64,000 nucleotides of DNA from Maylandia zebra (lineage: Eukaryota > Chordata > Actinopteri > Cichliformes > Cichlidae). The notes beneath the pieces are model-generated. The model did no database searches, had not been told where the DNA came from, and saw only the letters and a program-made list of their open reading frames with translations. Position numbers and translations under genes: made by a program. Shown one piece after another: positions 12,023 to 23,308 of the stretch (the stretch's first letter is position 1; each line of letters begins with the position of its first letter). The stretch lies in contig NC_135169.1 of the NCBI RefSeq assembly GCF_041146795.1, positions 13,641,352-13,705,351 of the forward strand, written 5' to 3'.

Positions 12023-12714
12023 GTCCATTCTTGTATATTAGTGCATTACTGAAACCGATTTATTTAGCCTGGAGGGAAACAACTGAAAATATGAAATAAA
12101 CACACATGTAAGCTAAGACTCTCTAAAGAAACAGCATTGTTGTTGTTCGGCTTTTCATTTCGCCATTTGTTGATTCACTTGAAGAGCAAGTAACGTAATA
12201 TGGGTCAAGCGATCAGTTTGATATCAATCTTTCGTGATACACCGTCATATTTACATTATTTGTACAGTACAAATGATTTGCTTTGGTATCTGGTCAAACT
12301 TCCATTCTCCTCTGTCTGCCTGGCTCCGTTTCTCCAACAGCGCACTCGCAAGCAGCAGCTGCCCCGCCCCCTCGCTCAGTCGCTTAGTGCCTGAGCTCGG
12401 ATCATACCAATATTAGGGGGGATTTACGCACAGTCGTAAATTCCCACAGTGTGCACTATGTGCTTCGAATATTGTGTGTAGTTTTTGTTTTATACAGTTG
12501 TCAGCCAGGCATCTAACTATGAAAAAATTACACTCCAAAAGACGCCAGGCTTCTGAAAAAACAACCCGGGCTTAAGCCCAGTAAGCCACCCCCACGCTCC
12601 GCCACTGCATTAGCTAAGGCTGCACTTTTTGCAGCGAAACTATTTCTGTATCAGTAATATGTTTTCCTTTTGTCTTTTAATAATCTCGTGGAACTGCACA
12701 TGATTATTTGTAGC
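12023..12714. other. non-coding, unassigned
   Basis: No gene is seen. The segment near 12545-12610 resembles the end of a fish DNA transposon, but no partner terminus was found. Confidence 0.4.
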
Positions 12715-14305
12715 TACACTAAAAAAAAAGGGATTGGCCAGCTCTTGGATTTACGTAAGCACCTTGCGTGTATTTAACACAATTGCCTCATGGTTTAAAG
12801 TTAAGTGTAACTATATAGTGTAAAAACTACATAATATGCAGAGCGGATAGATAAGAATTGTTCATATCATGTTTGAGTGAAGTAAGTCAATGATATAGCA
12901 ATGTTAATTCTCGCGACACTGCACGGGATTTCAGTCTTGCACGCTTTGGATCGTGGTTTCAGGAAGGCATCCATCTCAGTCAAGTCGAACAGCTGCCTCT
13001 ACGTTTTTTTGGTATACCGAAAAAAGTAAATTGGGTGGTTGTTACATTAAAAAAGTCTACCTTGTAATTTGAACACAAAATTTTCATGTTTCTATCTTGA
13101 ACGTAATTAAATCATGTAGGATCTGTACGAAATTCAACAACTTAATTTGTTCTTGTTGAGATGACCTGATACAATCTAGTAAGAGTGGTTAGTTGCTGGA
13201 CTAATGAAATTAACAAGATCACATGAGATTTCAAACTGCAGGAAAATCACTAGAGTTATAAGAGGCAGACAACTACACACACACAACGTATATGCTATTG
13301 CTATTTATTGTGGTTTAACCTGTCAAGGACAAAAACGTACAGAAAATTCTGCATTAAGCCTTGATATTGTAGCTTTCCCACTCAAAAAAATGAAACGTTG
13401 ACTTTAATTAAAATTATTTTGTCAACAGGTTCCACGAAATTGCGTTGTGTTAGTTTAAAGCAAAAATCTTTAAGTCATCTAATTTTAAAAAACTACTTAG
13501 GATTAACAAGAGATATTTAAGACTAAATCAAGTTATGTTGTATGAACATAAATTATGTATTTACAGGTTAGATAGCTTAGATTAGTTACTTAAACACATT
13601 TCTTATTTGTGGCAGTAAAATGTTAAATTTAAGTTAGATTAATTCAAATATTATATTTTCAGCCACCTTATGCTTTACTAATTAGTTTTACATAAATCTA
13701 TTTTGTCAACAGGTTCCACACAAATGAATTAAGTACATCCAACTTATCTTTTTTAAATTCCTTTATTGCCAACACATTCAGTGAGCATTTGTGTAAATCC
13801 AGTCCGAAACAAAACACAACAGCTCATTAGGGTTAGTAACTAACAGTATGTAGACAGAAGCAACATCAAGACTTTAAATTAAATGTCTGTATCTGCCAGA
13901 AATAGAAGAAAAAACATTGAAGACCACATAACACATTGATAAGATGACACTTGAGTTATGCACATGTGATGTCTGTGGAGTTCTTTTTCTTTAAAAGTGT
14001 CTGAAATGAATAGCAAAGTTGCTATTTGCAATGATTGCTTAGGGTCAGTCCAGTAACACAACTTTAACAATGCAAAGGGAAGTGCCCACTTTTAATTACA
14101 ATTAAAAAAATGTATGTAATAATTTTAATAAAAATATAGTCCATTGATATTAGCAATTAAACAAAATTATATCAACATCCCAAATAAAACTTTAATAAAA
14201 CATGCCAACATATGGTCTAACAATAAAACAGCTTTCAGTTTTTTTGCAACAGCACAGCAGTAACCATTTAACACTTGCCACTGTCAAAATTTCTTTTACC
14301 AGTGT
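12715..14305. mobile_element. candidate non-autonomous DNA element, weak
   Basis: The stretch is AT-rich and non-coding. It opens with TACACTAAAAAAAAAG and closes with the reverse complement of TACACTGGTAAAAG, which could be decayed terminal inverted repeats. No clean target duplication is visible. It contains the direct 20-mer repeat reported separately. Confidence 0.3.
13416..13719. repeat. direct 20-mer repeat, 284 bp apart
   Basis: ATTTTGTCAACAGGTTCCAC occurs exactly at 13416-13435 and again at 13700-13719 in otherwise different AT-rich DNA. Confidence 0.8.
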
Positions 14306-14732
14306 ATCGGCAAAGAACTTGAGTTGCAAACATTTTGACATGGAAACAACTGTTCATTTTTAAAAGTCCGCAAAGTATACATTAATCCTGCATTCCTAAA
14401 TTACTCTTATTCTTAGTATGTATTGCAATTACCTTTACAATGCACACAATGTAGCCCAAACACAATATGAACATACTTCCACCTCATAACAATATGCCTT
14501 GAACGTTAATATACACACCACCCTTCAACATTTCTGGTGCAGTATCATCCCTCAATTAAATCTCGATACTTTTGATTATCTCTTACTGCCAGTTCCCAGA
14601 TCAGGATCAACATTGCAAGTGACCAATCAGAATGTTGTGACGTCATACTTTTTCGACTTTGGAAAAAAACGCAGTAAAACAAAAAACTGTACTTAAGCTG
14701 CGAGAAACCGCCTCTGTCCGCCGATCAATGGA

Positions 14733-14753
14733 CCCTGACCCTAACCCTAACCC
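14733..14753. repeat. short telomere-like CCCTAA run
   Basis: CCCTGA followed by CCCTAACCCTAACCC lies inside copy X1. The inverted copy at about 19122-19140 has a shorter version, so the run belongs to the repeat family rather than to a chromosome end. Confidence 0.75.
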
Positions 14754-14887
14754 TTTAAGCAGAACTGATATTGTCCTTGCAACATTGGAATTTCATAAAT
14801 GCACGAATGGCTTGGCGTGCCAAAGAATAACGTCACAAGAATGTGATTGGTCGCTTGCAATGTTGATCCTGGAACAACATTTACTAT

Positions 14888-15360
14888 GGCTGTCCCAATT
14901 CAGGGTCTGCAGCCTTAAAGTACGCAGCCTTAACGGTCCACAAGGGCCGCGTACTCAAAGACCGCTAAGGCCGGAAGTGAGAGCCTTGTGAAATGGGACG
15001 GTCTAGCCTCCATCGCGCTGCCCAGGTTGCCTAGCAGCCATGACACTAACAGCTGGAAACCTTTCATACAGCTTTGTTTGACAGAAATGAAGGAGAAAAT
15101 CTTTTGTTCATTTGTTTGTTTGTTTCTACATAGCTTTGATTTGATAAGTATCTGAGGCTGAGACCACAGGACTGTGAAATCATGATTATTGGGCTTCACT
15201 TCTGTACTGAACAGTCATTTAAGATTAGCTAGTAAATAACAATTAGCTAGCCGCATTTCAAGCAGCCCTTGAATTGGGACAGCCTTCGTCGCGTTGCTGT
15301 GACGTAATTGGCCTTAAAATGCGGCCTTTAAGGCTGCAGACCCTGAATTGGGATACAGCC
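14888..15360. mobile_element. MITE nested in copy X1
   Basis: The ends are inverted: GGCTGTCCCAATTCAGGG at left and the complement of GGCTGTATCCCAATTCAGGG at right. They are flanked by TAT (14885-14887 and 15361-15363). Related copies of the host repeat at 19.3 and 20.2 kb show the uninterrupted CATTTACTATG, which confirms the insertion. The interior is non-coding. The superfamily is not clear. Confidence 0.8.
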
Positions 15361-15859
15361 TATGTTGTTCCAGGAACAACACCAACACGATAATATCAGA
15401 TCATCCCAAGAGGCACAGTCAAACACTCATGCGCTGTCCATGGTCCTGAAATGATCACAGTTTCGCAGGAGTGTAATAACAGCACTTTGATTTGGACCCA
15501 TATAAATAAAACAGAACTGAACTAAATACTTTTTTCACATGTTTTTAAAGCTAACATAACATAACATAAATTAATTGATCAGACTGATGTCCATACAGGG
15601 GCTCATTATTTTTAGGACAGTCCGTGATGTCATCCCTCTGCTCTGCTCTCTCTGTTTTGCAGCCATTTCTCTTTGTGATTGTCATGCTGGCTCCATGTTT
15701 GTGCTTCATCTTTGAGTAGATGATGCTTTTTCCACACAGCAATAACTGTGACCATAGCAAGCACCCTTTTTTGACGTTTAATATCTGTGTAATTAGCAGT
15801 GAACTGCAAGTTGCAGATGTTAGAAAATCAGTTTGCGCCCTTGATTTAAACAGTGTTGG

Positions 15860-16000
15860 GGTTCATTATTTTTTTCAAAGTAATGTATTACACTCTACAC
15901 ATTACTTTTCTTAAAAGTAATGCAACACATTATTATTTAATTACTCACTGGAGAGTGTAATTTGTTACAATACTCATTACGTTACATTCTCATTACTCTA
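15860..16000. mobile_element. MITE fragment with ACTTTT/AAAAGTAA inverted motifs
   Basis: Clustered inverted motifs (AAAGTAATG, CATTACTTTT, GAGAGTGTAATTTGTTACAA) resemble common fish MITEs of this type. Neither terminus is certain. Confidence 0.4.
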
Positions 16001-16390
16001 TAATTAAAAAATATAAACCTGTAGGCTATAGTCCCACATAGAACACTGTCCTAATGAGGACACATATTTTTCCCTGAGTCTACATGTGAATGCCAACAAC
16101 ACAAAGTAACTTTTAAAGTGTTACACCAGATTTTTAAGTTCCGCCCAACATAAATATTCTCCAGCATATATTTTGCACCTTTAGAAAGGAACTTGAAATG
16201 CATATGCAAGAAGGTCACTCGCAAAAATCTCTACACATAGTCCTCTCTCTGCGCGCTCTTGGTAAATACAGAGAGTGTTATTATTATGCCAAAACCTAGT
16301 TTGTGCTGATGCAGCCCATTATCAGAGACGGAGGTTTGGGCAGAAAAATGAAAAGATGAGATGAAAATGACTGACATTCTTCTACCACGG
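16001..16390. other. non-coding, unassigned
   Basis: No gene, clear repeat border or reading frame of interest is seen. Confidence 0.35.
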
Positions 16391-16966
16391 CCTTGTGGAA
16401 AATCTCAGATCAGTGCCCCTCAGAAGCATATTGAATTCAGAATCTGCATCCTGGAGGACTCTCAGATTGATATGCTCTCCGACAAGGTTAACAGCTTGTT
16501 ATTTAATCACAGAAACATTAAAAGAATTAATCTATGTTAAAAAGTCTGAAGATTTCATACTCTCCCAATCTGAACTCCAACTGATTCCTCCCTCAGGAAT
16601 ATTCTGATATTTTACAGTGACGGTGTCTGCTGTAAAATAAGAAGGCATAGGATACATTATCACTGATATTCAAATTACACCCAACTTTATCTGTCTATGA
16701 AGCCAGATAATACACACCAGTAAGTTAAACTGCAGGAATGTCTTAAAGACATTTAGACCTGGATGGCTGCTAACTGAACTTAAATTCAGATAGAACTGAG
16801 GTTATTGTACTCGACCCTGAAAATCTTAGAAATATGGTATCTAACCATGATGAACTCATGATGAACTCTTCCCTTCCAGTGACTAAGTATCCAGTGCAGT
16901 ACCTGAAGTGTCCTCATGGTCTACAGGAAGCTGAGTTCCTGGACTTGCTGAGGTCCGCATTTTTTC
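16391..16966 (+). pseudogene. broken copy of the two-exon beta-grasp module
   Basis: Two blocks match the module of genes A, B and C in order and orientation. Block 1 (16397-16487) reads GKSQISAPQKHIEFRICILE and DSQIDMLSDK, then GT. Block 2 (16880-16966) follows an AG and reads VTKYPVQYLKCPHGLQEAEF and LDLLRSAFF. It then stops abruptly where FPQLA should be. The spacing and splice borders match a genuine intron. The rest of the module, the N-terminal exon and the zinc fingers are absent. A Tc1 element sits 115 bases downstream. It is a decayed fourth locus of the family. Confidence 0.85.
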
Positions 16967-17650
16967 ATGTGTGACTTTTATTACTATTAATGAAGGCTAC
17001 TCGCCACCGAGCTAACATTGTTAGCTGGTGTTAGCTACGGTTAGTTCATAGACTGCAGACTGTTTGGCCGTTTCTAAATACAGGGAGTGCAGAATTATTA
17101 GGAAAATCAGCACGTCACTTGGCCACCAGTTTGGCCATATTTCAGAGCTGCAACATCACTGGAGTGCCCAAAAGCACAAGGTGTGCAATACTCAGAGACA
17201 TGGCCAAGGTAAGAAAGGCTGAAAGACGACCACCACTGAACAAGACACACAAGCTGAAACGTCAAGACTGGGCCAAGAAATATCTCAAGACTGATTTTTC
17301 TAAGGTTTTATGGACTGATGAAATGAGAGTGAGTCTTGATGGGCCAGATGGATGGGCCCGTGGCTGGATTGGTAAAGGGCAGAGAGCTCCAGTCCGACTC
17401 AGACGCCAGCAAGGTGGAGGTGGAGTACTGGTTTGGGCTGGTATCATCAAAGATGAGCTTGTGGGGGCTTTTCGGGTTGAGGATGGAGTCAAGCTCAACT
17501 CCCAGTCCTACTGCCAGTTTCTGGAAGACACCTTCTTCAAGCAGTGGTACAGGAAGAAGTCTGCATCCTTCAAGAAAAACATGATTTTCATGCAGGACAA
17601 TGCTCCATCACACGCGTCCAAGTACTCCACAGCGTGGCTGGCAAGAAAGG

Positions 17651-18270
17651 TGATGGGTTTAGATTTTATTATTGTCATTTGTATTAGGAAATATTTAACC
17701 ATATATGCTTAGAGGTGTATAATCATTGTGTAGTGATAGGATGTGTGATCTTTAGCAGGCTGCAAAGGCTTGGTGTGTATTCCACACTAGAATGCACACC
17801 CACATCCTGGGAGCATGGGAGAGGTCATACCTTGTTTTATTGTTTTACAGTAGCATTACATTAACGTAGCTACGTCTGTTCTAGTCTAAGTGCCTTTTGT
17901 TTAGATGAACTGTTAGATTTTCCAGACCAGCAGGTTAAGGGAAGTTGTTTATGGGGTCACACTCTGACCCCCCCCCCCCCACACACACACACACACACAC
18001 ACAGTATTCTTTGTTCACATGTATACCTATGTAAGATGTTATATGTTAATGACCCTATGCATATTCATGTAGCCACAATAAAAGGAGTGCTATGGGGAAC
18101 CTGGCTGAGAGTCTGACAGAGGTCAAGTGGTGGAACGACACTTGGCTCCAGGCAGGTTTCCCTCATGCATGAGTAACACGAAGAACTTTGGTGCCTTGTG
18201 TCTTGCCTTTTGCTGTGTAGCAAGTTGTCCTTAACGTTCCAGCGAATAGGTTTATGCTACAAACCTATCA
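17651..18270. mobile_element. solo LTR with 5-bp target duplication
   Basis: The 620-bp block starts TGATGGGTTT and ends AAACCTATCA, an imperfect inverted pair of the TG...CA type. It is flanked by AAAGG on both sides (17646-17650 and 18271-18275). Inside are an AATAAA (about 18077) and a C-run plus (CA)n. No internal retrovirus or Gypsy sequence remains, so the element was lost by LTR-LTR recombination. Confidence 0.9.
17968..18003. repeat. C-run plus (CA)n microsatellite
   Basis: Thirteen C followed by about eleven AC units, inside the solo LTR. Confidence 0.9.
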
Positions 18271-18966
18271 AAAGGGTATAAAAAGAATAAAAACTAATGA
18301 CATGGCCTCCTTGTTCACCTGATCTGAACCCCATTGAGAACCTGTGGTCCATCATCAAATGTGAGATTTAAAGGAGGGAAAACAGTACACCTCTCTGAAC
18401 AGTGTCTGGGAGGCTGTGGTTGCTGCTGCACGCAATGTTGATGGTGAACGGATCAAAACACCGACAGAATCCATGGATGGCAGGCTTTTGAGTGTCCTTG
18501 CAAAGAAAGGTGGCTATATTGGTCGCTGATTTGTTTTTGTTTTGTTTTTGAATGTCAGAAATGTATATTTGTGAATGTGGAGATGTTATATTGGTGTCAC
18601 TGGTAAAAATAAACAATTGAAATGGGTATATATTTGTTTTTTGTTAAGTTGCCTAATAATTATGCACAGTAATAGTCACCTGCACACACAGATATCCCCC
18701 TAAAATAGCTAAAACTAAAAACAAACTAAAAACTACTTCCAAAAACATTCAGCTTTGATATTAATGAGTTTTTTGGGTTCATTGAGAACATGGTTGTTGT
18801 TCAATAATAAAATTATTCCTCAAAAATACAACTTGCCTAATAATTCTGCACTCCCTGTATGTTAAAGATCAGTTTTTGTCATTCATTCATTTTGCGTATA
18901 ATGTGAGTTTGTGTCATCCTAAAGTATTTCTGTTTTCTCTTCCTGTATCTCTGCCACTCTCTACAG

Positions 18967-19080
18967 AAGCAAACTATTGAAAAGGGGAGAGAGTGTGTCC
19001 TCAGGGCACTACCTCTTTACCTGAATGAAGACCCAAGACAAACAAATTACCCTTGCTATCTTCACCATCGAAAGAGCTGA
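18967..19080 (+). pseudogene. orphan exon-like block, unidentified
   Basis: A pyrimidine-rich AG acceptor (CTCTCTACAG) precedes a 38-codon frame with EKGRECVLRALPLYLNEDP, then a TGA. The LPLYLNEDP motif recalls a segment in some teleost SAMD3-like or other uncharacterised proteins, but I cannot name it with confidence. It lies downstream of the module pseudogene, on the same strand, with the Tc1 element between them, so it may be another piece of that dead locus or of a different gene. Confidence 0.35.
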
Positions 19081-19121
19081 TGCGAACACTCCCCCAGCCG
19101 ATGTGGGTATAACCATCTAGG

Positions 19122-19327
19122 GTGTTAGGGTCAGGGTCCGTTGATCGGCGGACAGAGGCGGTTTCTCGCAGCTTAAGTACAGTTTTTTGTTTTACGGCGG
19201 TTTTTCCCGAAGTCGCAAAAGTATGACGTCACAACATTCTGATTGGTCACTTGCAATGTTGATCCTGGAACAACATTTACTATGATGATCTGGGAACAAC
19301 ACCAACACGACCATATCAGATCATGCC
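19122..19327. mobile_element. palindromic MITE-family copy X2 (inverted relative to X1)
   Basis: The reverse complement matches 14588-14757, including the GTCATAC block and the ATTGATCGGC-type end, and its right terminus ends ATCAGATCATGC as in the other copies. An L2-like LINE fragment begins directly after it. Confidence 0.78.
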
Positions 19328-19334
19328 TCTTCCC

Positions 19335-19897
19335 TCCATCACAGACACTTGTATCACCCGCTCTATCCACAAGCCACCAGAATTGTGGAGGACCCCACAC
19401 AACCCTCACACACACTCTTCACCCTGCAGCCCAATGGCAAGAGGTACTGCAGCATTCGGGCCTCAATGCCAGACTGTGAAACAGTTTCTTCCCCCAGGCC
19501 ATCAGACTCCTGAACACTCAGTGACTGGACTGGCGCACACACACACACACACACACACACACGCAGAGCTACATACACGTCACTACCAAACACTTATCTG
19601 CAGTATCACACACACACTAACACACACATGCAGACCATCAGACACCAAGTTACTTTTTGCACAACACTCAGTATTTTGCCTATTTCCATTACACTGTTTT
19701 GTGTGTGTATCGTCCTGTGCTGTCCAGTGTTGCACTGTCTTGTCTTGTTTCTTTGCAATTTTTGCACGTTGGACTTTATGTAGTCCTGTGTTGACTGTCT
19801 GTTATATGTCATATGTAGCACCAGGGTCTCAGAGGAATGTTGTCTCATTTCCGTACATGGTTGAAAGGACAATAAAAGCCGCTTGACTTGAAAAAAG
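19335..19897 (+). mobile_element. L2-like LINE 3' end
   Basis: Decayed coding DNA around 19435-19520 (a frameshifted version of the usual SIRA...FFPQAIRLLN ending) is followed by a 3' UTR with (CA)n and the tail GGACAATAAAAGCCGCTTGA. It is truncated at the 5' side. Confidence 0.72.
19533..19562. repeat. (CA)n microsatellite
   Basis: About 14 CA units inside the LINE 3' region. Confidence 0.92.
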
Positions 19898-20095
19898 AAC
19901 CAGACATGTCTGACAGAAATTTCTCTCAGTTCTGTGTGACTGGTGGTGCTGCTGGATTTAGTTCAGTAAGAAAAACAAAACACTTGCACATTTCATGAGT
20001 GTGTGTGTCACATACCATCAGAGTGCATGCAGTTGATGTTGTGTAGCTTTACCACTAAAAGCAGTCACATGTTGGATCACAGCCCACGAGATCAC

Positions 20096-20233
20096 GCACG
20101 ATCTGATATCGTTGTGTTGGTGTTGTTCCCAGATCAACATAGTATTCTGATTGGTCACTTGCAATGTTGATCTTGGAACAACATTTACTATGTTGATCTG
20201 GAACAACATGAACACGACGATATCAGATCGTGC
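20096..20233. mobile_element. complete small palindromic MITE, copy X3
   Basis: The two halves are near-perfect inverted copies of about 50 bases: GCACGATCTGATATCGTTGT at the left end and its complement at the right, with ATCAACATAGTA near the centre. This is the simplest form of the family, 138 bp long. Confidence 0.85.
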
Positions 20234-20239
20234 GAGGGA

Positions 20240-22038
20240 AGAGAGGCAAGGTTTGATCCCTCGAAGTGATTTATAGGAGTTTTTTTTAATATAAGAACGC
20301 TGCAGAACGCAGAATCAAAACACTGTTGTACAGTTTAGAGTCCTACTTATTCCCACTACTTGACATCAATATTTTATTCTACTTTCAGCTTGTGCTTGTA
20401 AGAATGGATAGATTGCCAGGTCTTCCACATTGCTGCAGACATAACAGAGTCAGTGCTCTGCTCCCTCACTCGCATACACAACCCCCTTTATTTTATTTGT
20501 ATGACTGATGTCTGCAACTAATGTGATATTTTAGGCTATTTGTACTAAAAACAATAGCAGTACAAGGTAGTTTTGTATATATATATAATTGCAGGGTTAA
20601 AGGTTTAAGACAAAAGGTAAAGTATTGGTCAATTTTTATACAAACTAACAGTGTAAAATGACACAGAATACGACAGAAATCCCCCCAAAAAGATTGTTTT
20701 TCAGCTCCTAAGTTTAGAGAAGCTTCTGGATTTCAAAGTTTTATAAACCTGGATGGTTGTTTCTGTGTGGAGATTTTTTTTTTTGTTTAAGTTAACTCTT
20801 TCGCTGATCTCTCCGCGCCTCCTTTATCTCTAGTTAATTATGTTTTCATTGCGCACTCAAGTGTTTCTATTTTTTATTTGATGTTTCTCAAGGTTGGTTT
20901 TTGTTTTGTTTTGGTGAGGCTCTAATTCCTTTCCTGTGATGAAAGGCGCTGTATGAATACAGAGGAGTTCTGGGTGACAGCAGATGTTTGGCTTTTTTTA
21001 AAGCTTTTTACTGACTGCCCACTTTTACAATTATATGCTGATCTAAAGTGTGTGTTAATGTACATTTGAGCCCTGAAATTGATGGGGGGTTACGGTCCAA
21101 GAGCACCCGTGAATTTTGAAAAACCTTGAATTTTGGATGTGGTAAAACAAAACTGCCTATAAATGATTTTATAGTTTAAACCCTGAATATATAAATCTGG
21201 GGATGAATGACTTTAAGAACAAAATGAAAAACACTCGAGATAGCTACATGTATGATGTGGGAACGCTGGACTGCATCTGCTGGAGATGCAATTAAGAGAG
21301 ATGAACAACGCTCTCGGATCGGCTACTTTCAAATCCCCGCCTCTGAGTACACTGGCATTTCAACACTCAAAGGTGCGTTTTCCTTTGAAACAACTGCGGA
21401 GGATATCTGTGGTTTCTAAGAAAAAATCTGGGAACATCTGTTTACAATGGCTGTTGGCTTGATATTAGCTCACTTCTAAAACAATTTGATTAATACAAAG
21501 TTCCCCCTGAAACACAATTAAGGGGAACAATTAGGAAACAAGATGAAACTCAAAGACTTTTAAGATGGCCAAAATCATACTAAACTAATTTTGAGAGTTC
21601 TGATTATCAGTATTACTGTGTTAAAAGAGAAAAGAAACTAACCAAGAATTCAAATAGTTAACTTTTTTCCCCTTTTTATTTAAAGCAGAGTGGTTTACAC
21701 GACTAACATTTTACTGCACCAAATTTTTTACAGAACTTTGTGATTTTTTTTGTTTTATTTTATAAGCAGGTCCTTCAGTAACTTAGGTCTTTATGCCCAA
21801 AAAAATAACGATTTAGTAGAACTGTTGGTCTCCAGACTACATGTTTGCTGTAAGTGACATGATGATCTAAGAACCACGTGTTTTAGCACAAAAAGTTATA
21901 AAAAGAAGAAAAAAAAAAATCCACAACACTTTTTCCAGTTTAAAAAAATGAAATATAAAGTTCACAGATTAAAAAAAAACAAAAACAAACTGCATCTGTA
22001 AGTATATTATGATAAAAAAAAGTTGTTTTCAGTGTCGT
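20240..22038. other. non-coding, 3' flank of gene A
   Basis: AT-rich DNA without credible genes. The part nearest 22038 should hold the 3' UTR of gene A. Confidence 0.5.
21675..21680 (-). terminator. possible polyadenylation signal of gene A
   Basis: AATAAA on the minus strand, about 360 bases after the stop codon. A second AATAAA lies at 21754-21759. Either could serve; no transcript evidence is available. Confidence 0.35.
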
Positions 22039-23308
22039 TTAGGTTGTGGATGGACTGGGGACAGAGGTTTCCTCCACCTGGTGGCTCTTCATGTGCGTTT
22101 TCAGACAGTGGCTCTGGGTGAAGGCTTTTTCGCAGATGGTGCACTGGTACGGTCTCTCTCCGTTGTGGGTCCTCATGTGGACCGTCAGGTGTTCCTGGCG
22201 AGAGCACGCCTTCCCACAGATCGCGCACACAAACCGTTTGATGCCCAAGTGGCTCCTGATGTGGTTGGTCAGGTGAGTCTTGCGTTTGAAGAAACGGCCG
22301 CAATCGGAACAGCCGTACGGCGCCTCACCAGTGTGCACTCGCATGTGAACCTTGAGTTCGCCGTTGGACACGAAGCCTTTGCTACACACGCCGCAGACAT
22401 GCGGCCTCTCGCTGCTGTGCGTCTTCATGTGAGTCATCAGGCTGCAGTTTGACAGGAAGGATTTGCAGCAGACGTGGCAGAGAAAAGGTCGCTCCCTAGC
22501 CATGTGGATCTTCTCGTGGGACTTCAGGTTGCCGGAAAGTTTGAAACGCTTCCCGCAGATTTGGCAGCCATACGGCCGCTCTCCAGAGTGAGTGAACTTG
22601 TGGCGGGTCAAAGATCGAAGGTCACAGACAGACTTTCCACAGATATTGCAGACGTATCTGTCTTTGCTGGTGTGTATCTTGCTGTGAGCTTGGAGCTGCG
22701 CCTTCAAACCAAAGGATTTTGGGCAAATGTCACATTTGTGTGGTTTCTCTTCCACATGGACCCAATGGTGAACATTCAGACCAGACATGTAAGCAAAGGT
22801 TTTGCTGCAAATCTTACATTTGAATGGCCTGTCTCCTGTGTGCAGAGAAACGTGGCTGTTAAGACCGACGATGGTGAAGAAAGATTTCCCACAATATGAG
22901 CAGTCGTGAGTTTTCTGGTGAATTCTGATATGTCTCTTCAACTCATCCACAGATTCAAACTGCTCTCCGCAAACTCCACAACCACCCTGTGGCTCCTCCA
23001 GGTGACTCCAGGTGTGTTTGATCAAGCTGCCCAGGTTCAAGTACCACACTCCACACACTTTACAGGCTATTTTACTCTTCTCTATCTCCTTCATGTCACT
23101 TTTGCGCACTTGTTTCTTCATCTTTTTTGTCACCTGGAGCTCAGAAACAGGTTTAAAGCATTTGTCTACAGCCAAGGCTTTGTGTTCATCTTTGCTGTCC
23201 ACTTCCCTCTCACAGGCCTCTTCATCTGTTTGCAGGTCTTGCTTTTGTGATGTTGAGCTGCTGGCCAGCATGTCCACACTGGGACTGTCTGTATGCTGAT
23301 CAGAGCTG
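22039..23308 (-). CDS. gene A exon 7: 12 C2H2 fingers
   Basis: A single terminal exon encodes about 423 residues. After a Ser/Lys-rich lead come 12 fingers of the C-x2-C...H-x3-H type, the first reading CKVCGVWYLNLGSLIKH and the last CTICEKAFTQSHCLKTH. TGEKP-type linkers are mostly degenerate (TGDRP, SGERP, NGERP). All 12 keep both cysteines and both histidines. The exon is entered in phase 2 and its stop is followed by an A/T-rich 3' region. Confidence 0.95.

Larger units (their letters stand above)
14588..15406. mobile_element. palindromic MITE-family copy X1, interrupted by another MITE
   Basis: It shares long blocks with copies at 19122-19327 (inverted) and 20096-20233. Shared motifs include CAACATTGCAAGTGACCAAT and, at the right end, ACACGATAATATCAGATCA. 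It is split by the 14888-15360 element. The left terminus (GATCTGATAT) seen in the other copies is missing. Confidence 0.75.
17119..18529 (+). pseudogene. Tc1/mariner transposase, split and frameshifted
   Basis: The first part shows the catalytic D in LWTDEMRVSLDG and the second D in FMQDNAPSH. After the LTR the frame resumes ([16 protein letters not shown]), giving the third acidic residue E. A missing base after KCEI near 18367 breaks the rest, which would end KKGGYIGR and TGA at 18529. The DNA-binding N-terminus is largely missing. The protein is not functional. Confidence 0.9.
17081..18857 (+). mobile_element. Tc1/mariner element interrupted by a solo LTR
   Basis: The terminal repeats are CAGGGAGTGCAGAATTATTA at 17081 and its inverted copy ending at 18857, each next to TA. 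The transposase remnant reads forward. A 620-bp solo LTR splits it. Without the LTR the element is about 1.15 kb, slightly short because the transposase N-terminus is deleted. Confidence 0.95.

Noticed and set aside
11775..12041. Tyrosine/leucine-rich frame of 88 codons
   Set aside because: AT-rich LINE 3' UTR with TTATC-type repeats.
22009..23299. Plus-strand frames over the gene A finger exon
   Set aside because: Antisense shadows of the C2H2 exon, whose forward frame shows 12 intact fingers.
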